Notes under the pieces: model-generated | What the model was told of the DNA's origin: nothing | What the model saw: only the letters and a program-made list of their open reading frames with translations | Databases searched by the model: none | Shown here: positions 1 through 9,016 of the stretch, in pieces | Layout of the letters: every line of letters begins with the position of its first letter | Position numbering within the stretch: position 1 is the stretch's first letter | Program-made: the position numbers and the translations under genes | From: CAZNXJ01 sp964577115 | Lineage (GTDB): Bacteria; Planctomycetota; Planctomycetia; Pirellulales; Pirellulaceae | Direction of reading: 5' to 3' | Length of the DNA: 64,000 nt | NCBI GenBank assembly: GCA_964577115.1 | Contig: CAZNXJ010000011.1 | Coordinates: 1 to 64,000, forward strand

Positions 1-38
1 TCTTTTTCCAGTTCCCGCGCCGCACGTTTCGCGTCCAT
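1..38 (-). CDS. 5' end of a leftward gene, partial
   Basis: Reading leftward from an ATG at 38-36, the frame is open to the window edge and gives MDAKRAARELEK. A GAGGAG lies about 11 bases and a GGGGAG about 2 bases upstream of the ATG, so translation initiation is plausible. The next gene is transcribed in the opposite direction, so 39-276 would be a shared promoter region. Only 12 residues are visible, and no function can be given. It could also be a chance start. Confidence 0.35.
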   Translation of the reverse strand, partial: MDAKRAARELEK

Positions 39-276
39 GCTCCCCGATCTCCTCGACAAAACTTCTCCCTAGTCCCTCAGCGACACGCAGCTTAACACAA
101 AACCCGTCAAATCTCCTATGGACGTTTTCTCATCAAAGAGCCGACCCGCAAAAGCTGACGTGGTCCCCGGAATCTTTCGCGCCGCAGACTGATCTTGCTT
201 GCTCCGTGGTGGCTTGCCTAAACTCCCTCGCTCAACGAGTCGCGATGCGCCGCGAGAACAAGGATGTACGCTGGCC

Positions 277-2100
277 ATGCCCACTGCTCGCCACTGGATC
301 ATACTTGCCGCGTTAAGCGGCGTGCTGCTTCTTCCGACACTCGGAGCGTCGCGGCTCTGGGACCGCGATGAGCCGCGTAATGCCGGTTGCGCGGCCGAGA
401 TGCTGGCGCGGGGCGATTGGGTTGTGCCGGTATTCAACAACGAGCTGCGGGGCCATAAACCGGTGTTGCTCTACTGGTGCATGATGGCCGTCTATAGCGT
501 GCTAGGCGTCAGCGAGTTCTCTGCCCGCCTGAGCTGCGCCTTGTTCGGCATCGGCACCGTGCTCGCCACGTACTCCATAGCCGCTCGGCTCTTTAGCGCG
601 CGCGTCGGGTTCTGGAGCGGACTGATCCTTGCCACGACGCTCATGTTCGGCATAGCAGCACGCGCGGCGACCCCGGATGCTCCGCTGATTTTCCTCGTCG
701 CGCTGGCGCTCGCGCTCGTCGTTCGCGATTACTTCCCCGCTACCGGTACAGCGCTACCGCTCGCACCGGAGCAACGATTCGCGTCGCCCGAACGGTTTCC
801 GCTCGCCTTCTGGGGCGTGCTTGGGCTTGCCGCGCTGGCCAAGGGGCCGGTCGGCGTCGTGCTGCCCGTTGCCATCACCGGAACATTTCTGCTCGTTCGG
901 CAGCGCATGCTCGCAAACGCGGCGGCCGTGCAGCCCGTTGCATCCGAGCGTTGGAAGCAATCCCTCCGCGTCTTCGTCCGTACGACATGGCATATGCGAC
1001 CTGTCACCGGAACGCTGATCGTGCTGCTGATTGCCGCTCCCTGGTACGTATGGGTGGGGTATCGGACGAACGGAGCCTGGTTGTCGGAGTTTTTCTTGGA
1101 ACACAATCTGAATCGTGCTCGGCAGCCCCTGGAAGGTCATGGTGGGCCGCTGTTCTATTATCTTCCGGCATTGCTGATCGGCTTCTTTCCTTGGTCCATC
1201 TTCTTTGGTCCAACGGTGCTCGAGGCCTGGCGACGCCGAACCACTGGGACCGACGCCGTCGGAATCGCTTTCTGTGCGTGCTGGATGGTCGTCTGGATCG
1301 GCGCGTTCTCGGTAGCCAGTACGAAGCTGCCGAGCTACATCACGCCCTGCTATCCCGCGATGGCGATACTGACCGCGCTGTACCTGGACCGCTGGACCAG
1401 ATGTCAGGAAATTGTCAGTTCAGCCTGGCCCTGGGCCTCGTTGGCATCGCTGCTCGTGGCCGGTCTCGGAATCACGATTGGCCTCGCGTGGGCGGCCGGG
1501 CAATGGCTCCCGGGCGACGAGTGGTTGGCCGCGGTGGGACTCGTTCCCATTGCCGCGGCGCTTTACGGCATCTGGCAATACCGTCGCGAGCATCGCCAAC
1601 ACGTGCTTTACGCCATGGGGCTCGCCGCATGCTCGCTGGCGTTGCTCGTTTTTGGCGTAGCGGCGGCACGCGTCGATCGGCACCGGCAGAACGAACAACT
1701 GCTCGCCGCCATCGAAAATGCCTCGCCCGCGGCACGGGTGGGCTGGCTAGGAGTCCTCGAACCGAGCTGGGTGTTTTACGCCGAGCGGCCGTTTGAGCAG
1801 GTTGTGAGCCGCGCGGGCGAGATTCCCGAGGGACGAAATGCGACGCCGGACGGACAATGTCCACCGCAGCCTCCCACGGCCTGGGACGCATTTCTGGACA
1901 GCGGCCCGGAGCATTATGTCATCACGACGCTCGGCCAATGGCGGAAGCTTGCGCCGTCGGCCGCCGGCAAATACCAGGTCGTGCGGCAGGTGCCTTATTT
2001 CCTGAAGCAAGAGCAACTCGTGCTCATCCGTGCCCTTCCCGAGCGCCTGGCCACGGCCCGCCGGGCGTCGCAAGGCACGGCCGTCACGAACCGCGAATGA
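277..2100 (+). CDS. PMT/ArnT-family membrane glycosyltransferase
   Basis: This integral membrane protein of 607 residues has about ten to twelve hydrophobic segments and a short soluble C-terminal region. After the first membrane helix it carries WDRDEPR (residues 28-34), the acidic DE pair placed as in the catalytic first loop of ArnT and protein mannosyltransferases. GHKPVLLYW follows and is also typical of the dolichyl-phosphate-mannose mannosyltransferase-like family. Such enzymes transfer a sugar from a polyprenyl-phosphate donor to lipid or protein on the outer face of the membrane. Acceptor and donor cannot be told from sequence. I chose ATG 277 because the first helix starts right after it; the frame also opens at TTG 199, but those 26 residues look non-coding. 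It converges on the secretion locus. Confidence 0.8.
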   Translation: MPTARHWIILAALSGVLLLPTLGASRLWDRDEPRNAGCAAEMLARGDWVVPVFNNELRGHKPVLLYWCMMAVYSVLGVSEFSARLSCALFGIGTVLATYSIAARLFSARVGFWSGLILATTLMFGIAARAATPDAPLIFLVALALALVVRDYFPATGTALPLAPEQRFASPERFPLAFWGVLGLAALAKGPVGVVLPVAITGTFLLVRQRMLANAAAVQPVASERWKQSLRVFVRTTWHMRPVTGTLIVLLIAAPWYVWVGYRTNGAWLSEFFLEHNLNRARQPLEGHGGPLFYYLPALLIGFFPWSIFFGPTVLEAWRRRTTGTDAVGIAFCACWMVVWIGAFSVASTKLPSYITPCYPAMAILTALYLDRWTRCQEIVSSAWPWASLASLLVAGLGITIGLAWAAGQWLPGDEWLAAVGLVPIAAALYGIWQYRREHRQHVLYAMGLAACSLALLVFGVAAARVDRHRQNEQLLAAIENASPAARVGWLGVLEPSWVFYAERPFEQVVSRAGEIPEGRNATPDGQCPPQPPTAWDAFLDSGPEHYVITTLGQWRKLAPSAAGKYQVVRQVPYFLKQEQLVLIRALPERLATARRASQGTAVTNRE

Positions 2101-2322
2101 CACGACTGACGCCAACATAGGGCGACGTATCGGCCGAAGCAGCATGGTCTGCGATGCCTGCCAGCCGTCGCTGCACGTCCGAGCGCGGTGCGCGAACCAC
2201 CCTCGCCCTCCTCGCGAACCCGCTCACCTCGGACGTTCCCGCCGGTCCGGAGTGGCTTGTCCGCTTCGGTCTGACACACCGACGTATTTTCACATTGTTT
2301 GCAAGATCCCAATGGCTGCGGC

Positions 2323-3453
2323 CTACTTGCAAACGAGCTTCTTACCGGCGCCGGCCATGCGCAGGCGCTGTTCAAAGACGTTTCTGTCACGCACGTGGCC
2401 GTAAGCTTCATCCAGCGAGATGAGCTCGGTGGCGACAAGCTGCGCGAGCGACTGGTCGAGGATGAGCATGCCTTCTTCCGACGCCGTCTGCATGACCGTG
2501 TAGATCTGATGCGGTTCCCCATGGCGAATCAGGTTGGCCACGGCGTTGTTGACTCGCATGATTTCGAGCGCCGGTACTCGGCCCGGTCCGTCGCATCGCT
2601 TGATGAGTCGCTGAGCGACCACGGCGCGTAGGACCCGGGACATCTGGTCGCGGACACAGATCTGTTCTTCCGCCGGGAAGACGCTGATCATGCGATCGAT
2701 GGCCCCTACTGCGTCGCCGGTGTGCAGCGTGGAAAAAACGAGGTGCCCGGTTTCAGCCGCTGTGATGGCCGCACGCATCGTTTCCGTGTCGCGCATTTCG
2801 CCGACCAGGATCACATCGGGGTCCTCGCGCAGCGCCGCGCGGACCGCTCCGGCAAACGACGGTACGTCCGTGTACAGCTCGCGCTGCCGCACAAGGCTGC
2901 GGTGGTTCGCGTGAACGAATTCAACCGGATCCTCAATCGTCATGATGTGGCAGGCACGCTGGCAGTTGATGCGATGGAGCAGCGTGGCCAGCGTGGTTGA
3001 CTTTCCGCTGCCGGTCGCACCAGTCACGAGCACGAGCCCATGAGGAAAGTCGGCGAGCGCTGCGAGTGCCTCGGGCAAGTGCAGTGCTTCGAGTGACTGG
3101 AACTTGTTATCGAGTCGCCGGATGGCCATCGCCGTCTGGCCGCGGTCGCGAAACGCATTCAAGCGAAAACGATAACCCGACGGGGAGGTGAAGGCCAGGT
3201 CAATCGTCAACGTCCGACGAAACACATCGCGCTGCTGCGGAGACATCAACGCCTCGGCCATGGCCTCGACGGCTTCGGCTGACAGCACCCGTTCGAGCGA
3301 CGGTACGAGTTGTCCATCGACACGGTAATAGGGCGACATTCCGCCGGTGAGATGCAAGTCCGACGCCTGCATCGCGACGCTGCGTTCCACCAGTTCCGCA
3401 AACAGCTCGCCCAGTGACGCTTCTTCCTTCCTTATTCCGCCCTCGTCCTTCAT
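2323..3453 (-). CDS. pilT: PilT-type retraction ATPase in a T2SS locus
   Basis: This 376-residue protein is a full-length member of the PilT branch of secretion/pilus ATPases. Visible are the ASDLHLTGG opening of the N-terminal PAS-like domain (30-38), Walker A GATGSGKST (145-153), the Asp box TIEDPVEF, Walker B DVILVGEMRD, the His box STLHTGDA, and the VANLIRHGEPHQI stretch matching the AIRNLIRE retraction motif of PilT. Known PilT proteins depolymerise type IV pili; ordinary T2SS lack one. It is the last gene of the leftward secretion run, 20 bases after a pseudopilin gene, so it may disassemble the pseudopilus or serve a pilus that shares these parts. Its first dozen codons (MKDEGGIRKEE) sit in a purine-rich repeat-like stretch, so the true start may be slightly later. 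Confidence 0.88.
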   Translation of the reverse strand: MKDEGGIRKEEASLGELFAELVERSVAMQASDLHLTGGMSPYYRVDGQLVPSLERVLSAEAVEAMAEALMSPQQRDVFRRTLTIDLAFTSPSGYRFRLNAFRDRGQTAMAIRRLDNKFQSLEALHLPEALAALADFPHGLVLVTGATGSGKSTTLATLLHRINCQRACHIMTIEDPVEFVHANHRSLVRQRELYTDVPSFAGAVRAALREDPDVILVGEMRDTETMRAAITAAETGHLVFSTLHTGDAVGAIDRMISVFPAEEQICVRDQMSRVLRAVVAQRLIKRCDGPGRVPALEIMRVNNAVANLIRHGEPHQIYTVMQTASEEGMLILDQSLAQLVATELISLDEAYGHVRDRNVFEQRLRMAGAGKKLVCK

Positions 3454-3473
3454 CCTTCCGTTTCCCGCCTTCT

Positions 3474-3824
3474 TCAGTGGTTGTGTCCGACGACACGGCC
3501 GGTGGTGGTATCTAGCGTGTAGGGCGTGTTGGTCACCGGGCAGTTGGGGATGACTTCGGAGAAATAGTTCGGGTTGTTTTCGAGGTCCCCCAGAGCGCTG
3601 GGCAGCACGCCCTCGTGGAACAAATAACGCTCGACGGCGGAATTGATCTCCGCTTTGTACTGATTACACGCGTCGCGCTTGGCGCGATTTGTCGAGCCAC
3701 CGATGCGCGGGATGATGACGCCGGCAAGAATGCCGAGGATCGTGATCACGGCGAGAAGTTCGAGTAGCGAAAGCGCAGCTCGCTGCGTTCGACTCCGCGT
3801 GCGTTGTCGATTGCAATCGACCAT
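3474..3824 (-). CDS. GspG-like major pseudopilin (third copy)
   Basis: This 116-residue type IV pilin-like protein has a leader ending QRAA followed by LSLLELLAVITILGILAG, with the conserved Glu at mature position 5, so prepilin peptidase would cleave after Ala. The body has the GspG-like pattern of a long N-terminal helix (KAEINSAVERYLF) and a C-terminal part with NPNYFSEVIPNCPVT and TGRVVGHNH. The same C-terminal layout recurs in the pseudopilins at 11037-11363 and 11626-11940. I chose ATG 3824 because the upstream frame has no pilin features. It lies between the secretin and pilT genes, separated from gspD by about 200 bases, so it may have its own promoter. It is probably a pseudopilus subunit. 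Confidence 0.8.
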   Translation of the reverse strand: MVDCNRQRTRSRTQRAALSLLELLAVITILGILAGVIIPRIGGSTNRAKRDACNQYKAEINSAVERYLFHEGVLPSALGDLENNPNYFSEVIPNCPVTNTPYTLDTTTGRVVGHNH

Positions 3825-4022
3825 GAAACGCGTCACCCCACAAAGCAAACACCGCGGAACATCTGGGCGCTGGTCCGGACACTTCGACACGAAAGGCCGG
3901 GAGCCGTGGTGCTCGGTCCTTCTACGGTGAAGCGTAGGTCTTGATTCGCAGCGCGCTGAAGTGGGGGGGCTCGAAGATGGTGTGTCGGAGGCGTGGAGGG
4001 GCGATATTGCGGGTGATGCCAA

Positions 4023-6665
4023 TTACAAGCGGAAGAAGGATCTCAGCGAATGGTTCTCATCTTCCTCTTCTGCTGCCGAAGAACCTTCCATGGGTGGCGG
4101 AGGTGTTTCGGGATCGCTGATCTGAGCCCTGCGCGCAAAGCGATTGATGGCAGCCGCCGCTCGGCTGACGGGTTGGGGCTTTCGCGGAGCGGCTTTCGGC
4201 GGCGCTGCCGGAGCGTACGTCGTGGTCGGCGCTGCCGGGCTCGCCGGAGGACCGACCGGCGCTTGCGCTCCCCGGGCCGGGTCCGCCTGGCCGGTCACGT
4301 CCATCACGGACGGTCGCACGTCGGGAAGACGATGCGGCGCCGCAGGCATATCGGTGACGCGAGTTGGCGTGGGAACGACGATTTGAGGCGGCTGCGGAAG
4401 CGACCTGGCGACGTAGGGCGCTGCCAGGTGCGGGGGCATTGGAACCTGTTCGCCGATCGGCCGAGATAACGAGTGGGTTACATCATCTGCTGGCACGATT
4501 TCGCGTCGGCTGCTTGCTGGTCGTGCTGGCGGCGATTGCTCATTCGGGCGGGGCGACACGCCTTGAATTACATGTTCGGGAGCATGCTCGACTGGCGGAT
4601 TATTCTGCGGAACGCTCGGCGGTGGGGCGGCATCGGCGGGAAACCCCTGTAATGGAGGCACTTCGTACATCGCCGGGCCGTAACCCATTTCGTGATTGCT
4701 GAACAGCCTGGAATCCGGGTGATCGTTGCAACACTCCAGACACTGGCGGACTCCGTGCAATTGACAGGCGGAATTCTCGAACGCTTTTTGTTCGCGCAGC
4801 GTGCCGAACGTTTGCGGATGAATGATCGCTGGGGTGATGAACACGAGCAGTTCACTCTCCCGCAGCTCATCGCTGCGGTACCGGAACAAGGGACCGATCA
4901 GTTTCAAATCGGAAAGATATGGAATGCCCGTTCGATCGCGCACAGCGCCTTTTTGACGCAGCCCGCCGATCACCAGCGTCTGATTGTCGGCGACGCGAAC
5001 GGTGGTAGTCGCTTCGCGGCGCGCGATAATCGGCTGGTTATCATTTTCCGTAAAACCCGTCAGCACGCTGAACTGAGGTGTCACCAGAAGATTGATCGTG
5101 CCGTCGCGCGCGACGCGAGGAGTGACTTCAAGGGTGACGCCAGCTTCGCGAAAGGCTGTTGTGCCGATCGTGCCGCCCATCGCGCTTTCGGTAAGCTGCT
5201 GGTAGGGAATCTCGGTAACGATCGCAATCTTCGCGGATTCCTGGTCGAGCACCACGACGGTGGGATCGGCGAGCAGCTTCGAGGAGCTCGACGAGTTCAG
5301 TGCGTGGATGACATTGCTGACGTCAAAGTGGCGGCCGAGACTGCTCAGCGTCATCGCTCCGTTCACCGCGTTCGGCCCCGGCGGCGTGATCGTTACTGAG
5401 TTGATCGTGAAGTGATCCTGAGCGAACCCTTGCGCGTCGAGGTTTCTCCCCTTCACACTATGCGTCCAGTTGATCCCCAGCCGCTCGACATCTTCCAAGC
5501 TACAGTCGTAGATCATCGCCGCGATGCGGACCTGCGCGCGGGGCACGTCGAGCCGTTCGACGGCCGCCGCAATGCGGCGCAGGTATTCCGGCTGATCGAT
5601 CGCCACGATCCGATTTTCCTCGGCGATCACCGACACCTGTCCAAATTCGCTTACCATGCGCGACAGGGTGTCGGCGATCGCCGCGGCGCGGATGTACTGC
5701 GGCATGAAAAAGGCTACGTCGAGCAGCGGGCCGGTATCGATGGATTCGGACGCCGCGCTGGAGCCCGACGAGCGGTCGGGCGGAAGGGCGCTGCGAATGT
5801 TTTGGGCGGGAGGCAGGTTGCCAGGTGATCCACCGGCGGGGCCCGAGTCGGATGAAGCACGCGGGCCGCGCGCTGCTGGATCCCCGTCGCGGGTCCGCTG
5901 AGTCTGCGGCAGATTGTCTGGCTGCGTGCCGGAATTGCCGTTCGCTGAGTTTCCGCTGTTACGTAACAGCATGTCAACAATCGTGCGGGCGCCCGATGCG
6001 ACCGGCGAGGTGCCCTTTTGTTCGGCGGGTGCTTTGGCAGTTTCCGCCTGAGCGGCGGCGAGATCGAGATCCCTGATGCGCTGCTGGATCAGTTCGATGC
6101 GGTCCGGGAAGTCCATCACCACCAGCGACTTCGAAGAAGGAACGGCGTGAGCCTTGCCGTTTGGCGAGAGCATGAACTCGATCACCTTCAGCACTTCTTC
6201 GGGAGGCACGTGAGCGAGCGGAATGATTTCGGTCGTGAACAGCGGCTTCATGGCGCCGATGTCCGTCAGCTTCAAGACGACCAGGCTGTCGCCCACCGCA
6301 CGGTAGCCGTATCCATGGGGTAAGAGAATCGAGTCGAGGATCTCGTGCAGGGGAGCATTGGTATAAGCGCCGTTGATCGCGCCTTTCACGTCGTTATCAA
6401 CGACGATGTTAATCTCCCAGTTCTCTTTGATGGCAAAGAGCGTCTCGATCAAGGTGGCGTCGCGCAGGATTAACGTGCCGCGCTGTTTCAGCTTGGCTTC
6501 GATCTCGGCGCTTAGCGAGCTGGGACGCGAGACCGGCGTTTGGGCCCAGAGGACCGGGGGGAGGGTCTGCGGCGCCAGCACGGCGGCCGCCAGCGCCGCT
6601 CGCCAGAGACACTGGCGCAGCCCGCCCAGCGAGCGGCGAATGACCATCAAGCGCAAGTAGGTCAC
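4023..6665 (-). CDS. gspD: T2SS secretin with a long proline-rich C-terminal tail
   Basis: This is an outer-membrane secretin of about 880 residues, longer than the usual 650-750. A signal peptide (RRSLGG.. then AALAAAVLAP, ending near LWAQ) is followed by an N-terminal domain (LILRDATLIETLFAIKENW), N1/N2-type domains (TTEIIPLAHVPPEEVLKVIE), a Ser/Gly/Pro linker and the secretin core, with VTLEVTPRVARDGTINLLV, TTTVRVADNQTLVIGGL and ESELLVFITPAIIHP. The last roughly 250 residues are unusual: a Cys-rich segment (CQLHGVRQCLECC), then a Pro/Ala-rich tail ending HSLRSFFRL. I chose GTG 6665 because GGGAGG sits 7 bases upstream; ATG 6647 or 6680 are alternatives. The protein forms the outer-membrane gate for the locus. 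Confidence 0.9.
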   Translation of the reverse strand: MTYLRLMVIRRSLGGLRQCLWRAALAAAVLAPQTLPPVLWAQTPVSRPSSLSAEIEAKLKQRGTLILRDATLIETLFAIKENWEINIVVDNDVKGAINGAYTNAPLHEILDSILLPHGYGYRAVGDSLVVLKLTDIGAMKPLFTTEIIPLAHVPPEEVLKVIEFMLSPNGKAHAVPSSKSLVVMDFPDRIELIQQRIRDLDLAAAQAETAKAPAEQKGTSPVASGARTIVDMLLRNSGNSANGNSGTQPDNLPQTQRTRDGDPAARGPRASSDSGPAGGSPGNLPPAQNIRSALPPDRSSGSSAASESIDTGPLLDVAFFMPQYIRAAAIADTLSRMVSEFGQVSVIAEENRIVAIDQPEYLRRIAAAVERLDVPRAQVRIAAMIYDCSLEDVERLGINWTHSVKGRNLDAQGFAQDHFTINSVTITPPGPNAVNGAMTLSSLGRHFDVSNVIHALNSSSSSKLLADPTVVVLDQESAKIAIVTEIPYQQLTESAMGGTIGTTAFREAGVTLEVTPRVARDGTINLLVTPQFSVLTGFTENDNQPIIARREATTTVRVADNQTLVIGGLRQKGAVRDRTGIPYLSDLKLIGPLFRYRSDELRESELLVFITPAIIHPQTFGTLREQKAFENSACQLHGVRQCLECCNDHPDSRLFSNHEMGYGPAMYEVPPLQGFPADAAPPPSVPQNNPPVEHAPEHVIQGVSPRPNEQSPPARPASSRREIVPADDVTHSLSRPIGEQVPMPPHLAAPYVARSLPQPPQIVVPTPTRVTDMPAAPHRLPDVRPSVMDVTGQADPARGAQAPVGPPASPAAPTTTYAPAAPPKAAPRKPQPVSRAAAAINRFARRAQISDPETPPPPMEGSSAAEEEDENHSLRSFFRL

Positions 6666-6672
6666 GTCGCGT

Positions 6673-6678
6673 CCTCCC
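6673..6678 (-). promoter_or_regulatory. ribosome binding site deciding the gspD start
   Basis: GGGAGG on the minus strand lies 7 bases before GTG 6665. This favours GTG over ATG 6680, which overlaps the site, and over ATG 6647, which is too far away. Confidence 0.6.
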
Positions 6679-6816
6679 ATGACAATCGCATCCGGCGGCA
6701 GCCCGCATGTGGATGCGTGAAGGGCCGCGCCGGTCGCTACTTCCTTTAGTTCCCGCTCCGCAGTCAATTCGACAGCGATCTCGAGCGGGCACGGCCTTTG
6801 CGCTCGCCGGCCTACC

Positions 6817-7455
6817 TTAGGCCGACGACGGCTGGGGCGCGGCTTTGGTCAGCTCGATCAGCAGCAGCTCCAACTCCAACTCGACAGACTCGTCGCTCTC
6901 GTCCGACTTCTGCATCGTGAACCCGGTCGCATGGATCAGGTAATTCTTGCGGCTGAGTTCGGCGAGCAGTTGATGTACGTTGTGCACGGGCCCGGTGACC
7001 GAGACGGTAAACTGCCGCGTTCGCAGGACAAACGGAGTGGCCTTCGATTTATCTGCGACGGGGCGTGCGTTGAGCACGTTATCGTCTTTAGACCAGGCGC
7101 GTTCTCGCGGTTCGCTGAGCCGAATTCGGCGCATTCCGCAGCCCGCGTCCCGGACCAGTTGCACCACCTCCGTCCGGAGATGTTCAACTCGGTCTGCCGT
7201 CATCACCCGTTCCGAGATGCTCTGGTTACTGGCCTGCTGCCGAGACAGCAAGGCCTCGTAATCGTGCAACTTGGAACTAGTCTCCAAAGCGGTCGTAAGG
7301 TTACGTTCCAATTCTTTGCGACGACCGTTAATCGCAGAGTATTCATCGACTGCGGGCAATCCGAGGGCAAGCAAAATGACGGAGGTTAGGGTTATAACGA
7401 ACGTCCGCTTTTTAGGGTGTTCAACGAACCTCCGTATGACTGATTCGTTCGTCAT
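6817..7455 (-). CDS. GspM/PilO-like inner-membrane assembly protein
   Basis: This 212-residue protein has a short cytoplasmic N-terminus, one membrane segment (TFVITLTSVILLALGLPAV), a coiled-coil stretch (INGRRKELERNLTTALETSS) and a periplasmic ferredoxin-like domain with FTVSVTGPVHNVHQLLAELS, the pattern of PilO and GspM. These proteins pair with GspL/PilN to link the ATPase platform to the periplasmic part of the secretion machine. ATG 7455 has GGAG upstream and overlaps the stop of the gspL-like gene as ATGA, so the two are translationally coupled. Assignment between GspM and PilO is not resolved by sequence. Confidence 0.75.
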   Translation of the reverse strand: MTNESVIRRFVEHPKKRTFVITLTSVILLALGLPAVDEYSAINGRRKELERNLTTALETSSKLHDYEALLSRQQASNQSISERVMTADRVEHLRTEVVQLVRDAGCGMRRIRLSEPRERAWSKDDNVLNARPVADKSKATPFVLRTRQFTVSVTGPVHNVHQLLAELSRKNYLIHATGFTMQKSDESDESVELELELLLIELTKAAPQPSSA

Positions 7456-8966
7456 TTCTTCTCCGCCTCCTCTGCTGCAATGGACGCCAGCCGACACGTA
7501 ATGTCAAAGCGGGTCGCCGGGATGCTGTTAAACTGTATGGGTTGCGTGCTTTCGAGGGCCACGTTGTTCAACTGGGGCACTTCCTTTAGCAGCCGAACCA
7601 ACTCGAAGATCCCGTCTTCGCTCTGACTGGGGCCGATCAAGCGGACGGCTCCCTCCGCATCGACGGACAGGCGTTCCAGCCACACGCCCTCCGGCAAAGT
7701 TTCACTGATCGTTACCAGCAACCGGTGCCATTGCAGCGGCCGTACCTGTTCGACAATGCTCGAGAGCTGGTCGGTTTCTTGCCGGACGAGATTGATTTGC
7801 ATCTGCAATTCATTGAGCCGCTTGCGCGTCGCATCGAGGCTCGCGAATTCGCTTTCCAGCCAGTTACAGCGCATCTGCTCGAGAACGGTCGCACTGTACA
7901 CCCCGGCCAGCAGCACCAGCGCTGCGGCGACGGGCCAGGCCGTGCGGATCAAAGCGCCCCACGGCGTCCCGGTCAGTTCGCTTGGGGAACGGCCCATTAG
8001 ATTCGGCGTGGGAACGAGGTCGGGCTGCGAGCCGTGAGCCAAGACGCCGATCGACGGCGTGAAATTCGTCTGCGCCTCGTTGCTCAGTGGCAGCCCGCAG
8101 CGCGTCAGTAGTTCCTGTGTGTCAAGGATCGCGGCCTGTAATCGGTCCTGTTCCGCAAACTGTTGGCAGGCGAGCTGCACGTCGTCCGGATTGCCGCACA
8201 GATAAATGCGCGTCAGCTTACCCGATGCAAACGGGAAACGTTTGTTGCAATACCGTTGCAAACGTTCCAGGTGGCGAATCACGGTTTGCGCCACATGCTC
8301 CTTCGTGGCTGTTCCTCCCGGGCGATAGTCGAGCATCAACTGCCCGTGGTAGCTGATTCCGAGTTCGACACCGCGCCGATTGATCTCCAGAACAAGCACG
8401 GGTTCTTCGGCGTCCAGTTGCAGGATGCCGAGCGCCCGGGCCAGCGAGACGAGGGAATGCTCGAGCAATTCGATGCCGAAGCCCGCGGTGGTCAACGCGT
8501 GGCGGATGGCATTGACCATCTGCTTGTTGGCGATCGTGACGAAAGCCTGTTGGTGCCGAGCGTCCAGGGCCTGCGTGCAGACGGCGAACGTGTTTTCACC
8601 GGCACCGAGCGACAGGTAGAGTGAGCTGCGATCGTCGAGCGACTTGACTTCGCGCCGCACTTCTTCGTTCTCGCCCATCAGGACGCGCGTTAGGCAGAAG
8701 TCGCTGTTCAGAGTGACCTTGACCTGCGCGCCAGTGATCTGTTCGCTGACGGCAAGCTCACACAGGGCGCGTGTAAGTGCCGCCTGGCCATGCTCGCTGT
8801 CGAGCGACATATCGTCCTGCGCCCATGTAACATGGCGAGCGCGCAGCACGGGCCTGCCGCTTGTCTCGTCGACCAGTAGGAGGTGCAGGTCGGTGCGCGA
8901 GACTTCCATTGCCACTTTCAGACCGCGCAGCCGTTTCTTGTTCGGCTTGGGTTTTGCTGCCGCCAT
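7452..8966 (-). CDS. GspL-like protein (PilM plus PilN architecture)
   Basis: In this 504-residue protein the first 340 or so residues resemble the actin-like cytoplasmic domain of PilM and GspL (LKVAMEVSRTDLHLLLVDE at the start). A membrane helix follows (AAALVLLAGVYSATVL), then a coiled coil and a periplasmic PilN-like ferredoxin fold (WHRLLVTISETLPEGVWLE). This is the fused arrangement found in GspL, as opposed to separate PilM and PilN. It should bind GspE in the cytoplasm and the GspM-like partner in the membrane. ATG 8966 has GGGAG upstream and is preferred over the longer frame from 9020. The stop overlaps the next start by four bases. Confidence 0.78.
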   Translation of the reverse strand: MAAAKPKPNKKRLRGLKVAMEVSRTDLHLLLVDETSGRPVLRARHVTWAQDDMSLDSEHGQAALTRALCELAVSEQITGAQVKVTLNSDFCLTRVLMGENEEVRREVKSLDDRSSLYLSLGAGENTFAVCTQALDARHQQAFVTIANKQMVNAIRHALTTAGFGIELLEHSLVSLARALGILQLDAEEPVLVLEINRRGVELGISYHGQLMLDYRPGGTATKEHVAQTVIRHLERLQRYCNKRFPFASGKLTRIYLCGNPDDVQLACQQFAEQDRLQAAILDTQELLTRCGLPLSNEAQTNFTPSIGVLAHGSQPDLVPTPNLMGRSPSELTGTPWGALIRTAWPVAAALVLLAGVYSATVLEQMRCNWLESEFASLDATRKRLNELQMQINLVRQETDQLSSIVEQVRPLQWHRLLVTISETLPEGVWLERLSVDAEGAVRLIGPSQSEDGIFELVRLLKEVPQLNNVALESTQPIQFNSIPATRFDITCRLASIAAEEAEKK

Positions 8967-9016
8967 AACGTTGCTTTCTCCCGTACAAGGGGCTGCGCCG
9001 GGGGGGCGCGTGCCGG

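Noticed and set aside
5955..5970. Perfect 16-bp palindrome GCTGTTACGTAACAGC
   Set aside because: It lies inside the secretin coding region at a low-complexity Ser/Asn/Gly linker. Coincidence is the simplest explanation, and there is no nearby start of a gene.
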